Shown here piece after piece: positions 1-12,261 of a stretch of 64,000 bases of DNA. Within the stretch, counting starts at the first letter, position 1; each line of letters begins with the position of its first letter. The notes beneath the pieces were generated by a model that did no database searches, was not told where the DNA came from, and saw only the letters and a list, made by a program, of their open reading frames with translations. The position numbers were made by a program, and so were the translations under genes. The DNA lies in the NCBI GenBank assembly GCA_020444045.1, contig JAHLLS010000016.1, forward strand, positions 62,001-126,000, read 5' to 3'. This DNA is from Deltaproteobacteria bacterium. Lineage in GTDB: Bacteria > Desulfobacterota > Desulfobacteria > Desulfobacterales > UBA5852.

Positions 1-1
1 T

Positions 2-808
2 ATGGAAGTGGGGGCTGGCACCTTTCATCCCACGACCCTTCTGCGCGCTCTTGGCCCGGAACCCTGGAATGTGGCCTATGTACAGCCGTCGCGCCGTCCC
101 ACGGACGGGCGTTACGGCGAAAACCCCAACCGCCTCCAGCATTATTACCAATATCAAGTGATTTTAAAACCGTCGCCCTACAACGTGCAGCAGTTGTATT
201 TGCAGAGCATGAAGGTGCTGGGCATCGATCCTCTGGAGCACGATATTCGATTTGTGGAGGATGACTGGGAATCACCCACCCTGGGGGCTGCCGGTCTCGG
301 TTGGGAGGTATGGCTGGACGGTATGGAGATAACGCAGTTTACCTATTTTCAGCTGTGCGGCAGCATCGAACTGTCGCCGATATCGGTGGAACTGACCTAC
401 GGCCTCGAGCGGATTGCCATGTACCTGCAGGGGGTCGACAATGTCTATGACCTGATGTGGAATGACACCGTCCGTTACGGTGATGTTCATCATCAGCAGG
501 AAGTCGAGCAATCGACCTACAATTTCGAAAAAGCCAACGTGGACATGTTGTTCGGTTTTTTCAACCAGTACGAGGCTGAATCCCAGCGGGTGATTGCCGA
601 TGGACTGGTGCTGCCGGCCTATGAATACTGCCTGAAGTGCTCCCACACCTTCAACCTGCTGGATGCACGCGGCGCCATCAGTGTCACCGAGCGAACCGGT
701 TACATCGGCCGCATCCGCAATCTGGCCCGGCTCTGTGCCGAAGCCTACGTCAAGCAGCGGGAAGCCATGGGGTATCCGCTCCTGGAGCGCGGCATTCCGA
801 AGCTTTAG
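2..808 (+). CDS. glyQ: Glycine--tRNA ligase alpha subunit (5' end cut by window edge)
   Basis: Catalytic alpha subunit of the alpha2beta2 bacterial glycyl-tRNA synthetase, which activates glycine and charges tRNA-Gly in the cytosol. The visible 268 residues begin at the conserved [20 protein letters not shown] block and continue through [17 protein letters not shown], typical of the class II catalytic fold of GlyQ. Full-length GlyQ is about 290-300 residues and this block normally lies about 25 residues in, so the first ATG seen is internal and the true start lies outside the window. It is followed by glyS on the same strand, as is usual for this enzyme type. Confidence 0.97.
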   Translation: MEVGAGTFHPTTLLRALGPEPWNVAYVQPSRRPTDGRYGENPNRLQHYYQYQVILKPSPYNVQQLYLQSMKVLGIDPLEHDIRFVEDDWESPTLGAAGLGWEVWLDGMEITQFTYFQLCGSIELSPISVELTYGLERIAMYLQGVDNVYDLMWNDTVRYGDVHHQQEVEQSTYNFEKANVDMLFGFFNQYEAESQRVIADGLVLPAYEYCLKCSHTFNLLDARGAISVTERTGYIGRIRNLARLCAEAYVKQREAMGYPLLERGIPKL

Positions 809-891
809 CGGTGACGCCTGGCAGGCGCGATAACCTGAGCGACAGGTTGCGGGTGGCATGAATCCTGGGAAGAATCAACGAGGTGAAGCAA

Positions 892-2982
892 ATGGAAAAA
901 CTGTTACTGGAAATCGGGGCGGAAGAAATACCGGCCGGCTATATTGCGCCGGCATTGCAGGCCATGCAGGTGCAATTGACCGAAAAACTGGCGGCCGCCC
1001 GGATCGCGCACGGTGCCATCCGTACCTACGGCACCCCCCGGCGCCTGGCCATTGAAATTGACGGCATGGCACCGAAACAGCGCTCCGAAGCCATTGAGGT
1101 GATGGGGCCGCCGGCCCGTGTCGGATTTGATGAGAGCGGCAAGCCCACGGTGGCAGCGCAAAAATTTGCCGAAAAGGCCGGTGTGCCGCTCAGCCGGCTG
1201 AAGCGGAAAGTCACGGACAAGGGGGAGTACCTGGTCGCCCGCAAAACCGAACGCGGCCTGGTGACCCGCAGTGTGCTGAAAAAGCTGCTGCCGGAGGTGG
1301 TGCTGGCGGTGCCGTTTCCCAAGTCCATGCGCTGGGCCGACTTGGACATCACCTTTGCACGGCCCATTCATACGATCGTCGCCCTGCTGGGAGACAAAAC
1401 GATCCCGTTTCGCGTTGGCAACATCAAGAGCGGCCGCAACAGCTGCGGGCACGTCTTCATGGCACCCGGCAAAGTGAAACTGTCCCAGGCCGGCGCCTAT
1501 ACCGACGCGTTGCGGCAGGCGCATGTCATTGCCGATATCGATGCCCGCCGCAGACTGGTGGTCGAGGAAGTAATCCGGGCCGCAGCGGCGGCTGGTGGCA
1601 GCGTACTGGCGGATGACGCGCTGGTGGATATCGTTACCAACCTGGTAGAGAACCCCGTGGCGACCACGGGCCGTTTCGAGACCCAATTCCTGGAAGTTCC
1701 CAAGGAAGTTTTGATCACGGCCATGCGGGAACACCAGAAGTATTTCGCGGTGGTCGATCCGGCCGGGCAGCTCATGCCGGCGTTTATCGCCATCAACAAC
1801 ACCCGCACGCGGGATCTGGCGTTGGTGGCCACCGGGCATGAACGGGTGTTGCGTGCCCGCCTGAGTGATGCCCAGTTCTTTTACCGGGCGGACCTGAAGG
1901 TGTCGGCCGAAGAACGTCTCGAAAAGTTGAGCGGTGTTCTCTTTCAAGCGGATTTGGGTTCGATGCGGGCCAAGAGCAAACGGATCGCGGCGCTTGGGCG
2001 CTATCTCGTGGACGCCGTGGGAGGCGATGCGGATCTTGCGCGCCAGGTGGAACGGGCGGCAACCTTGTGCAAGACCGACCTGGTCAGCCAGGTGGTGGTG
2101 GAGTTTCCCAAACTGCAGGGCGTCATGGGCCGCGTTTACGCGGCGGTGGCCGGGGAGCCCGGCGATGTCCCGGCGGCTATTGAAGAGCATTACCGTCCGG
2201 CCCGATCCGGAGGGGCGCTGCCCGAAACCCGCACCGGGGCCCTCGTGGCCATCGCCGACAAGATGGATTCCATCTGCGGCTGCTTCAGTGTCGGATTGGC
2301 GCCCACCGGGGCCGCCGATCCCTATGCGCTAAGGCGGCAGGCCATCGGGGTGGTACAGATCCTGCGCGCCATGAATCTTTCCCTGTCATTGAGAGCGTTG
2401 ATACAGTTTGGACTATCCCAGTTCGGTGACAAGACAGCGGACCGTAAGGATGACCTGACGGATGCCATTTACAGGTTTTTCGAAAGTCGGATCGACGGTA
2501 TCCTGGCCGACCACGGGTTTGCCAAAGACAGCGTGGCTGCCATCACGGCCGTGTCGGTGGATCAAATTCCGGATGCCTGGCGTCGCGTCGAGGCCCTGGA
2601 CCGCATCCGGACGGAAGCAGACTTCGGACCGTTGGCCGTGGCGTTCAAGCGTACCGTCAATATTCTGAAAAAATCGGACCAGGATGTGGGCCGGCAGACC
2701 GACTTGCCACTGGACGAAGGCCTGTTCGAAAACCCCTGTGAAGCGGCATTGCTGCAGGCTTACAAGGCGGTGAAAGAAAAAGTGGCCGCAAACGTCGAGA
2801 ACGGGGACTATGAAGCCGCGTTGCGCCAGATCGCAACGCTCAAAGCGCCCGTGGACGATTTCTTCGAGGGTGTCATGGTTATGGCCGATGACGACGCGGT
2901 TCGTACCAACCGTCTGGCGCTGCTGGATCGGCTGGCCGGTTTGTTTACCAACATCGCCGACTTTTCGAAGATAACCACCTGA
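892..2982 (+). CDS. glyS: Glycine--tRNA ligase beta subunit
   Basis: Beta subunit of the tetrameric glycyl-tRNA synthetase; it contacts tRNA and is needed for aminoacylation. The 696-residue product opens with LLLEIGAEEIPAGYI, the GlyS N-terminal signature, and contains EHQKYFAV, NNTRTRD and a C-terminal anticodon-binding-like region, close to the usual 690 residues. A GTG nine bases upstream is in frame, but the GAGGTG Shine-Dalgarno sequence at 880-885 overlaps that codon and sits six bases before the ATG at 892, so the ATG is preferred. It lies 83 bases after glyQ and is probably co-transcribed with it. Confidence 0.96.
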   Translation: MEKLLLEIGAEEIPAGYIAPALQAMQVQLTEKLAAARIAHGAIRTYGTPRRLAIEIDGMAPKQRSEAIEVMGPPARVGFDESGKPTVAAQKFAEKAGVPLSRLKRKVTDKGEYLVARKTERGLVTRSVLKKLLPEVVLAVPFPKSMRWADLDITFARPIHTIVALLGDKTIPFRVGNIKSGRNSCGHVFMAPGKVKLSQAGAYTDALRQAHVIADIDARRRLVVEEVIRAAAAAGGSVLADDALVDIVTNLVENPVATTGRFETQFLEVPKEVLITAMREHQKYFAVVDPAGQLMPAFIAINNTRTRDLALVATGHERVLRARLSDAQFFYRADLKVSAEERLEKLSGVLFQADLGSMRAKSKRIAALGRYLVDAVGGDADLARQVERAATLCKTDLVSQVVVEFPKLQGVMGRVYAAVAGEPGDVPAAIEEHYRPARSGGALPETRTGALVAIADKMDSICGCFSVGLAPTGAADPYALRRQAIGVVQILRAMNLSLSLRALIQFGLSQFGDKTADRKDDLTDAIYRFFESRIDGILADHGFAKDSVAAITAVSVDQIPDAWRRVEALDRIRTEADFGPLAVAFKRTVNILKKSDQDVGRQTDLPLDEGLFENPCEAALLQAYKAVKEKVAANVENGDYEAALRQIATLKAPVDDFFEGVMVMADDDAVRTNRLALLDRLAGLFTNIADFSKITT

Positions 2983-3093
2983 GGAAAAATAGCGTGAATC
3001 AAACGCTCTCACCATGAAGCGCATGGAGATAACCAGGAGATACCGCTCTTCATGACCGCCATGGTTTAAAGAATGCTTTAACAGGAGGCAACC

Positions 3094-3348
3094 ATGCCGT
3101 ACGAGCCGGAAAAAGATAAAGTTTTGCAGGAATGGAAATGTGAGGAAACCGGACTGATGATCAGCATCAATCAATATGCCGATGGGGAACCCAAGGTGCA
3201 GATCGGTCCGCGTATTTTGAAAAAGAAGGATGGCACGGCGCGGGCGCCTTCCCGTGCCGGACGCCTGACCATCGAAGATATCAGCTGGCTTTACGATATC
3301 ATCGACGAAGTCAAGGAGCAGTTGAGCCGTCGGGCGGGGCCGGTTTGA
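3094..3348 (+). CDS. Conserved-looking small protein of unknown function (84 aa)
   Basis: An 84-residue soluble, charged protein that I do not recognise. It has a strong AGGAGG ribosome-binding site six bases before the ATG. It begins MPYEPEKDKVLQEWKCEETG, has a short beta-like N-terminal half containing one cysteine, a basic middle (ILKKKDGTARAPSRAG) and a helical acidic C-terminus (IEDISWLYDIIDEVKEQL). No membrane segment or signal peptide is visible. It lies between glyS and a nucleoside phosphorylase gene on the same strand. Codon use matches its neighbours and the Shine-Dalgarno sequence is good, so I regard it as a real gene, but no function can be assigned. Confidence 0.72.
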   Translation: MPYEPEKDKVLQEWKCEETGLMISINQYADGEPKVQIGPRILKKKDGTARAPSRAGRLTIEDISWLYDIIDEVKEQLSRRAGPV

Positions 3349-3530
3349 TTTCGGCGTTATTTCAACTGCCGACGAAATAGATTGCAGACACGCGTAGCGG
3401 CTGCCGCCGGAATAACATCCTTGGGGACCAAATCGCTGGGTTGATATCATCGATATGGTTACCGTGTAACAGCTCGCCCGTTGCCGCTGTCTTGGATAGC
3501 GGCGCGCGTCCTGACCTCGGAGAGGCTTTT

Positions 3531-6268
<2,738 letters not shown>

Positions 6269-6301
6269 CATGGGGGAATACTTAAGCAGGGGAGAGACAT
6301 C

Positions 6302-6583
6302 ATGGACGCCAATGTCAGGGCCAGACTTCTGATTTCCGGACGGGTGCAGGGTGTGGCATTCCGCTGGGAAACCCTCCAGGCCGCGATGCGCTGCCAGGTC
6401 AACGGGTGGGTGCGCAATCTTGCCGATGGCCGGGTGGAGGCGGTGGTCGAGGGGCCGCGCCAACAGGTCACGGATCTGATCGATTGGTGCCGCAAAGGGC
6501 CGCCCATCGCGCGTGTCGACCGCCTCGATATCCAATGGGAGGATTTTAGCGGCACGTTTCGGGAATTTAAAATCACCCGTTGA
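6302..6583 (+). CDS. acyP: Acylphosphatase
   Basis: A 93-residue acylphosphatase that hydrolyses the carboxyl-phosphate bond of acyl phosphates such as acetyl or carbamoyl phosphate. The signature GRVQGVAFRW carries the phosphate-binding loop and catalytic Arg, and VNGWVRNLADGRVEAVVEG carries the catalytic Asn region. Length matches the family (about 90 residues). It lies 33 bases after ligA, followed by a strong hairpin that separates it from the convergent HU gene. Confidence 0.94.
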   Translation: MDANVRARLLISGRVQGVAFRWETLQAAMRCQVNGWVRNLADGRVEAVVEGPRQQVTDLIDWCRKGPPIARVDRLDIQWEDFSGTFREFKITR

Positions 6584-6592
6584 GCATTGCAA

Positions 6593-6622
6593 AAGGGCGG
6601 CTGGCTTGGCCAGACCGCCCTT
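6593..6622 (-). terminator. Rho-independent terminator between acyP and the HU gene
   Basis: An 8-bp stem AAGGGCGG/CCGCCCTT encloses a second perfect stem CTGGC/GCCAG. Read on the minus strand, the hairpin runs into TTTT just downstream of the HU gene, so it is best read as the HU-gene terminator. It may also stop acyP read-through, although the plus strand lacks a long T run. Confidence 0.8.
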
Positions 6623-6657
6623 GCATATCACGTTTATTTTCCGGTCGAGGGGTAGGG

Positions 6658-6930
6658 CTATATCGAATCGCGCAGTTTCTTGCCCGGTCGGAATTTGACG
6701 ACATTGGTTGCCTTTATTTTTATGGCTTCGCCCGTCTGGGGATTGCGACCTTTGCGGGCTTTACGGCGAACCTTCTGAAACGTACCAAATCCTACCAGCG
6801 TTACTTTGCCGTTTTTCTTCTTCAAGGCCTTGGTCACACTGTCCATAAACGAACTCAGCACCGCGGTTGCCGCCACTTTGGAGATCCCGGCATCTTTAGC
6901 TGCTTTTTCGACAATTTCCGCTTTGGTCAT
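6658..6930 (-). CDS. HU family DNA-binding protein
   Basis: A 90-residue histone-like HU protein that bends and compacts DNA. It has the N-terminal helices MTKAEIVEKAAKDAGISK, the GFGTF turn, and the DNA-binding arm RKGRNPQTGEAIKIKAT followed by VKFRPGKKLRD. An ATG six bases further upstream exists, but the AAAGGGGGG Shine-Dalgarno run ends one base from it and seven bases from the second ATG, so MTKAEIV is preferred. That also matches the usual HU N-terminus. It is monocistronic with its own promoter and terminator. Confidence 0.95.
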   Translation of the reverse strand: MTKAEIVEKAAKDAGISKVAATAVLSSFMDSVTKALKKKNGKVTLVGFGTFQKVRRKARKGRNPQTGEAIKIKATNVVKFRPGKKLRDSI

Positions 6931-6987
6931 CTTCATGCCCCCCTTTGCTTTGAAAGTTGATAAAGACCACCGCCTGCAATGTCTTTG

Positions 6988-7016
6988 TCCATATTAGAGG
7001 AATAACATGATGTCAA
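6988..7016 (-). promoter_or_regulatory. Candidate sigma70-type promoter of the HU gene
   Basis: On the minus strand a perfect TTGACA (7011-7016) is followed after 17 bases by TATGGA (6988-6993). An alternative -10 element, TAATAT, overlaps at a shorter spacing. It lies about 60 bases upstream of the HU start codon. This is sequence inference only. Confidence 0.45.
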
Positions 7017-7228
7017 CAGAATTCAATGAGGCAAAAGGTTATTTGGATGTCATACCACTCGATGACTGGTTTTATTATGGATTGCGCCAGTACTTCAGAC
7101 AGAATAGAGAAATGCCAAGGGATTACGTGAAGTGATAGCTGTGCATGTTTAATAACAGGGCGGCTTTGTAAAATGTTCAAGATCAAGACATGCCGCACAA
7201 CGCCGATATTGGACAATTTACGAAGCCG

Positions 7229-8362
7229 TCAGAACAGCGCATCCACAAATTGACGGGGATCAAAATCCTGCAGGTCGTCGATTTGTTCTCCGACACCCAC
7301 ATACTTCAGCGGAATGTTGAGGGTACTGCAGATACTGACGACAATGCCCCCTTTGGCCGTCCCGTCCAGTTTGGTCAAGGCCAGGGCGCTGAGATCGATG
7401 GCCTCGTCGAAAAGCCGGGCCTGGGACAGGGCATTCTGTCCGGTGGTCGCATCCAGCACCAGCAGCGTTTCATGGGGGGCATCGGCCGATTTTTTGGACA
7501 GCGATCGCTTGATCTTCTTCAATTCCTCCATCAGGTTGACCTTGGTATGCAGGCGCCCGGCCGTGTCCACCAGGACGATATCCATGCCACGGGCGATGGC
7601 CGCTTCAACGGCATCGAAAGCAACGGCGGCCGGGTCGGACTGGTCCTTGTGTTTAACGATGTCGGCCCCGGCCCGTTCGGCCCAGATGCTCAGTTGTTCG
7701 ATGGCTGCCGCCCGGAATGTATCCGACGCCGCAATGAGGACCTTTTTGCCGTCACGGCGATAGCGGGCCGCCAGCTTGCCGATGGTGGTGGTTTTACCGA
7801 CCCCATTGACCCCGACAACCATGATAACTTTGGGTCGTGGTGGGACGCCGTTGTGATCGGTGACCGGTGTGGTATCGACAATGGCCATAATTTCTTCCTT
7901 GAGAATGGCCTTTAGGTCTTCGGGGCTCGCAATTTTAGATGCTTTGCGGGTAATAGCGTCCATCAGGTCCATGGTGGTTTGCACCCCGATGTCGGCCGTG
8001 ATCAGGAGTTCCTCGAGTTCTTCCAGCAAATCATCGTCGATCTGGCGTTTACCACTGAACAGGTCCTCGATATCCGTGTTCAGAAAATCCCGGGTTTTGG
8101 TCAAACCGTGCCGCAGGCGCGACATGAAGCCGTCACGGGCAGGTGCGGTCTCCTCGGCCGCGATGTCCGCCGGCGATGCCGTTTCCTCAAGATCTTCTTC
8201 CGTGTCAGCCTGCGGCGGCTTCACGTCGACCGGTTCCGAAGTGCCCTCGATCAGGGGGGACGCGTGGCCATTTTGGTCTTCGTCGGTGGACTCCGGCGGT
8301 ATCTCCTGGGGTGGGCTATCATCCTTGGAATCTTTTTTTCGCTTGAGCCATTTAAACGCCAT
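7229..8362 (-). CDS. ftsY: Signal recognition particle receptor FtsY
   Basis: SRP receptor GTPase that docks ribosome-SRP complexes at the inner membrane for co-translational insertion. The N-terminal acidic A domain (about 90 residues, rich in D/E, starting with the basic AFKWLKRKK) precedes the NG domain. That domain contains GVNGVGKTTTIGKLAARY (P-loop), DTFRAAAIEQL, DTAGR and TKLDGTAKGG. The C-terminus VGEQIDDLQDFDPRQFVDALF is typical. The first ATG is one base from AGGAGA; the ATG three codons later has ten-base spacing and is preferred. The gene is downstream of smc on the same strand, a common neighbour pair. Confidence 0.96.
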   Translation of the reverse strand: MAFKWLKRKKDSKDDSPPQEIPPESTDEDQNGHASPLIEGTSEPVDVKPPQADTEEDLEETASPADIAAEETAPARDGFMSRLRHGLTKTRDFLNTDIEDLFSGKRQIDDDLLEELEELLITADIGVQTTMDLMDAITRKASKIASPEDLKAILKEEIMAIVDTTPVTDHNGVPPRPKVIMVVGVNGVGKTTTIGKLAARYRRDGKKVLIAASDTFRAAAIEQLSIWAERAGADIVKHKDQSDPAAVAFDAVEAAIARGMDIVLVDTAGRLHTKVNLMEELKKIKRSLSKKSADAPHETLLVLDATTGQNALSQARLFDEAIDLSALALTKLDGTAKGGIVVSICSTLNIPLKYVGVGEQIDDLQDFDPRQFVDALF

Positions 8363-8554
8363 ATGCTGCATTCTCCTGTATTAAATCACAACAACCAATC
8401 TGCTGCTTGTCTTATTTTCGTGAACCGCCGTCGCTCCCGGAGGGGTGGGTCCTCTTTAAAATGATTCAGGGAAAATTGCAAGGCGACGGCGGGTGGGATG
8501 CGTGGGGCCCGGGGCGATTCGCTGCCGGCAGTGTGGTTGCAGCGGTTTTCGCCC

Positions 8555-8683
8555 TCAGAAATGAGGGATGCTGGCCAAGACGGCCCAAAGGGTTGCCGTG
8601 AGCCATGCCTTTATGCGGGGTGCTGCCATAAACAATACAATGACGGCAATCAGGGCCAAAAGAACGAATCCCGACGTCAACAC
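8555..8683 (-). CDS. Possible 42-aa single-pass membrane peptide overlapping the smc stop
   Basis: A GTG start overlaps the smc stop codon (TAGTG) and opens a 42-codon frame. The product starts MLTSGFVLLALIAVIVLFMA, one convincing hydrophobic helix, and ends with a short basic, then tryptophan-containing, tail. Translational coupling to smc is plausible. No homologue is recognised, no independent Shine-Dalgarno sequence is clear, and the end coincides with a small CCCTCA/TGAGGG hairpin. It may be spurious. Confidence 0.35.
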   Translation of the reverse strand: MLTSGFVLLALIAVIVLFMAAPRIKAWLTATLWAVLASIPHF

Positions 8684-11600
8684 TAAGCGGCCTCCCGCTC
8701 AAGATTGACCGAGACCACCTTGGAGATGCCCTTCTTTTCCATAGTGATGCCGAAAAGGGTGTCGGCAAATTCCATGGACTTTTTGTTGTGGGTGATCATG
8801 ATGATCTGGGATTTAGCGCCGATAATTTTGAGAAGTTCGTTGAAGCGGTAGACGTTGGCCTCGTCCAAGGGCGCATCGATTTCGTCCAGCAGGCAGAAAG
8901 CGGTCGGCTTGATCAGGAAAATCGAAAAAATAAAGGCGATGGCCGAGAGGGCTTTTTCTCCGCCGGAAAGCAGGCTCATGCGGGTGACTTTTTTCCCCGG
9001 CGGGTGAACCATGAACTCCACCCCGGATTCCAGGGGATCATTGGGATTGGCCAGAACGAGTTGGGCCGTGCCGCCCTCGAACAATTTCGGGAATACTTCA
9101 CCGAGTTTTTCATTGACCTGTTCGAGGGTTGCCAGGAAGCGTTCCTGGGTGACGGTATTGATTTTGCGGATCACGGTCTGGAGGTCCTCGACGGCCTGGT
9201 TCAGGTCATCCTGCTGCTCGCAGAGAAAATCGTGCCGCGTTTTGTACTGCTCGTATTCCGTGATGGCCCCCATGTTGACATCGTGAATCTGGGCCAGTTT
9301 TTGGCGGCAGCGTTCCAGCTCCGATTCGGCTTCTTCCACGGTGGTGCTGAAATCTTCGTTCAGTTTGGACTGCAGTTCGGTCCGGAACATATCGATATCG
9401 CCATGGTAGCGTTCGTTGAGGCGTGAGGCGATGTGCTCCCGCTTCATTTGGCGTTGGGACACATCCACTTCCAGCAGCCGAAGCTTTTCGTTATTCTGTT
9501 CGCGGTGGGTCTGAATCAGGGCGATGGTCTCGTCACTTTCCTGCAGTTGGCGATCGATCGTCTGGTAGAGGCTTTCATTGGAATCGAGGACCTGGGTCAG
9601 TTGCTCCAGTTCACGATAGGTGCGTGCCAGCTCTTCTTCGAACTTGAGAATTCGCTGGGCGGCGGTGGCGCTCCGTTCGCGTTTGGATTGAATCTCGCGA
9701 TTCAGGTTTTCAAACCGCTGGGTGCCGTCGGTTTGAAATTCTTTGAGCCGCCGCAAGCTGTTGGTGTTGTTTTCCATTTTGGCCTGCAATGCCGTCAGAC
9801 GCAGTTTGATGTCCATTTCTTTTTGCTGGAAGGTCTCCATCTGGCGCGTAACGGAAGCGAGATCGGTGGATGTCGCGGCCACCTGGTGCTGCGTCTGTTC
9901 GATATCACCGGCCGTTTCGTTCAGGACGGCGTGATAGCGTTCGATCTCCTGGCCGATTTCGCTTTCCTCACCCTGCAGGCGGTCCTGTTCCAGCTGGACG
10001 ATTTCATGGTGGCGCTGGGCGGCTTTCAAGTCTTCGGCGGCCCGATAGCATTTTTTCTGGGCGTCGATTTCCTCCTGCACGGTTTGGTGCTTTTCCGTCA
10101 GGAACACCTGGAGATCGGTTTCCAGGGTCCGGACCTCGGATTCCAGTGCGTCTTGAATCTGACGGGCACCGGTGATGCGGCCATCGAGGTCCTGGATCTG
10201 GGAATCCAGTTCGCGAATTTCCTGTTTCTGGGCCAGGATGCCGGCCGTCGCATCCCCGCCGCCGCCGACGAAGGCTCCCTGGCAGGTCACGATCTCGCCC
10301 TTGCGGGTCACAATGGTTTGAAACACACCGTTGCGGTTGAACCGGGCGGTGGCGTTCGCCAGATCATCGGCGACGGCCACGTGGCGGAAGAGGGCTTCGG
10401 CAATGGGCTGGTAAGCGTCGCTGACGCGCACGTGATTGAGCAGGCAGCTCTCCGGCGCGGGCAGTTCGGCGGCGGTTTTCGCCATGGGCCGAAACGCGTT
10501 TACCGGCACGAAGCCACTGCGGCCCGAAGATGCTTCCTGCAGGTAGGCGATGGCCTGGTGGGCGTGTTGCTGCTCGTCCACCAGGACATATTGCAGCGAT
10601 TCGCCCAGGGCGGCTTCCACGGCGACTTCATACCCGGGCTCCGGGGTGATGACGTCGGCGATCAAACCGCGGATGCCTTTCTGCGCGCGCTCCTCCGGTG
10701 GGATATGCTGCATGATGGCCCGGACGCCGTCGCGGTACCACTCGAAATTGTCTTCCATTTTTTTCAGGGTGGTATAGCGCGAGCGCAGTTTGTTGCGTTC
10801 GAGGTCCAGGGCCTGGCCAAGCTTGATCTGCTCCGACAGCTTACGGCTTTTGGTTTCGAGTTGTTGACGGACATCGCCGATCTGACGCTCGAGAACGCGC
10901 AGGGCCTCCTGTTTTTCCACCAGATGAGCCTGGGTGCGGGTTTCGGTGCCGCGCGCATTGGTGAGCGCGCGGGCTGCCAGGGCGGCTTCTTCATCCGTTT
11001 TTTTGAGCCGGCGCTGCAGACTTTCACGGTTGTTTTGGGCGGCCTGATGGATATTGCGATACCGTGCCTCCTGGCCCACGAGATCCGTCAACCGCGAGCG
11101 GTGCGTTTCCAGCGCGGTCTTGAGCGTATTCATCTTTTCCGCGACATCGCGGGAGGCGCTGCGCTCCTGCTCGATTTCCTGCCGGACAGCCTGAATGGCC
11201 TGTTCCAGCTCCTGTCGCTGGTTTTCCGACTCGGCTATCTCCGCGACCATGCGGGCGTTTTTGGCTTCCAGGTCGTCACAGGCGCTTTGCAGCGCGGTGA
11301 TCTCTTCGTCCAGCCGGTTGATTTCGCTCCGGGTGTGCTGCAGTTCGTTTTCTGTTTTGTCCAGCGTGCGCTGGAGTTCATGCTTGCGGGATTTTTGCTC
11401 GGCGATCTCCTGGTTTTTTTGCCAGCGCTGCAGCTTGATATCCTCGACGGCCGCATCCAGTTTTTTGATCTCGGACACGTGATTCAGGTCGGCATCTTTC
11501 AATTCCTGGAGCAGGGTGGTGGATTCCGTCAGCTCCGCCGAATATTGATCGTAGTAGTGCAGACCGATAAAGATATCGAAGGTTCGCGTTCTTTCCTGGT

Positions 11601-12261
11601 AGGTTTTATAGAGCTCCGCCTTGCGGGCCTGGCGCTTTAGGCTGGCCATCTGGCGTTTGATTTCACCGACGATGTCCATGACCCGATACAGATTCTGGCG
11701 GGTGGCTTCGATTTTGCGCGCCGTCTCGATGCGGCGCTGTTTGAAGCGTGTCACACCGGCGGCCTCTTCGATGAAGTGGCGGCGCTCGTCCGGGCCGGCA
11801 TCGGTAATCGCGCCGATGTTGCCCTGCTGAATTACGGCAAACGATTTGGCGCCTAATCCACTGCCCAGGAAAAGGTTGTGGATGTCTTTGAGCCGGCAGG
11901 GGCGCTTGTTGAGAAAATAGCCGCTCTCGCCGGAGCGATACAGGCGCCGTGTGATCATGATTTCGGCATAGTCGCGCAGTTCGGCGGGAACGCTGCCGTT
12001 GTCGTTGACCAGGGTGAGGGCCACTTCCGCCATGTTGAGGGGGGGCTTGCCGCTGGCACCGGCAAAGATGATGTCTTCCATGGATTTGCCGCGCAGGGTT
12101 TTAACGCTCTGTTCGCCCATGACCCAGCGCAGGGCGTCGATGATGTTGCTTTTGCCGCAGCCATTGGGCCCGACCACGGCGGAAATACCGGGGGGGAAAT
12201 GAATGGCGGCTTTATCGAGAAAGGATTTGAATCCCAAAATTTCGAGCTTTTTGAGTTTCAT
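8683..12261 (-). CDS. smc: Chromosome segregation protein SMC
   Basis: A 1192-residue SMC ATPase, the condensin core that organises and segregates chromosomes. The N-terminal Walker A is GPNGCGKSNIIDALRW. Two long coiled-coil arms flank a hinge around residues 510-650 (KGIRGLIADVITPEPGYEVA onward), and the C-terminal head has LSGGEKALSAIAFIFSIFLI followed by Walker B with FCLLDEIDAPLDEANV. Length is typical. GGAGA precedes the ATG by about ten bases. No scpA or scpB gene is seen nearby in this window. Confidence 0.97.
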   Translation of the reverse strand: MKLKKLEILGFKSFLDKAAIHFPPGISAVVGPNGCGKSNIIDALRWVMGEQSVKTLRGKSMEDIIFAGASGKPPLNMAEVALTLVNDNGSVPAELRDYAEIMITRRLYRSGESGYFLNKRPCRLKDIHNLFLGSGLGAKSFAVIQQGNIGAITDAGPDERRHFIEEAAGVTRFKQRRIETARKIEATRQNLYRVMDIVGEIKRQMASLKRQARKAELYKTYQERTRTFDIFIGLHYYDQYSAELTESTTLLQELKDADLNHVSEIKKLDAAVEDIKLQRWQKNQEIAEQKSRKHELQRTLDKTENELQHTRSEINRLDEEITALQSACDDLEAKNARMVAEIAESENQRQELEQAIQAVRQEIEQERSASRDVAEKMNTLKTALETHRSRLTDLVGQEARYRNIHQAAQNNRESLQRRLKKTDEEAALAARALTNARGTETRTQAHLVEKQEALRVLERQIGDVRQQLETKSRKLSEQIKLGQALDLERNKLRSRYTTLKKMEDNFEWYRDGVRAIMQHIPPEERAQKGIRGLIADVITPEPGYEVAVEAALGESLQYVLVDEQQHAHQAIAYLQEASSGRSGFVPVNAFRPMAKTAAELPAPESCLLNHVRVSDAYQPIAEALFRHVAVADDLANATARFNRNGVFQTIVTRKGEIVTCQGAFVGGGGDATAGILAQKQEIRELDSQIQDLDGRITGARQIQDALESEVRTLETDLQVFLTEKHQTVQEEIDAQKKCYRAAEDLKAAQRHHEIVQLEQDRLQGEESEIGQEIERYHAVLNETAGDIEQTQHQVAATSTDLASVTRQMETFQQKEMDIKLRLTALQAKMENNTNSLRRLKEFQTDGTQRFENLNREIQSKRERSATAAQRILKFEEELARTYRELEQLTQVLDSNESLYQTIDRQLQESDETIALIQTHREQNNEKLRLLEVDVSQRQMKREHIASRLNERYHGDIDMFRTELQSKLNEDFSTTVEEAESELERCRQKLAQIHDVNMGAITEYEQYKTRHDFLCEQQDDLNQAVEDLQTVIRKINTVTQERFLATLEQVNEKLGEVFPKLFEGGTAQLVLANPNDPLESGVEFMVHPPGKKVTRMSLLSGGEKALSAIAFIFSIFLIKPTAFCLLDEIDAPLDEANVYRFNELLKIIGAKSQIIMITHNKKSMEFADTLFGITMEKKGISKVVSVNLEREAA

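Noticed and set aside
272..859. 195-codon minus-strand open frame over glyQ
   Set aside because: It is antisense to a gene with clear family signatures; long shadow frames are common in this GC-rich DNA.
9433..11640. 735-codon plus-strand open frame inside smc
   Set aside because: Composition is Phe/Leu/Gly-rich as expected for the complement of a charged coiled coil; no family motif, and smc covers the region fully.
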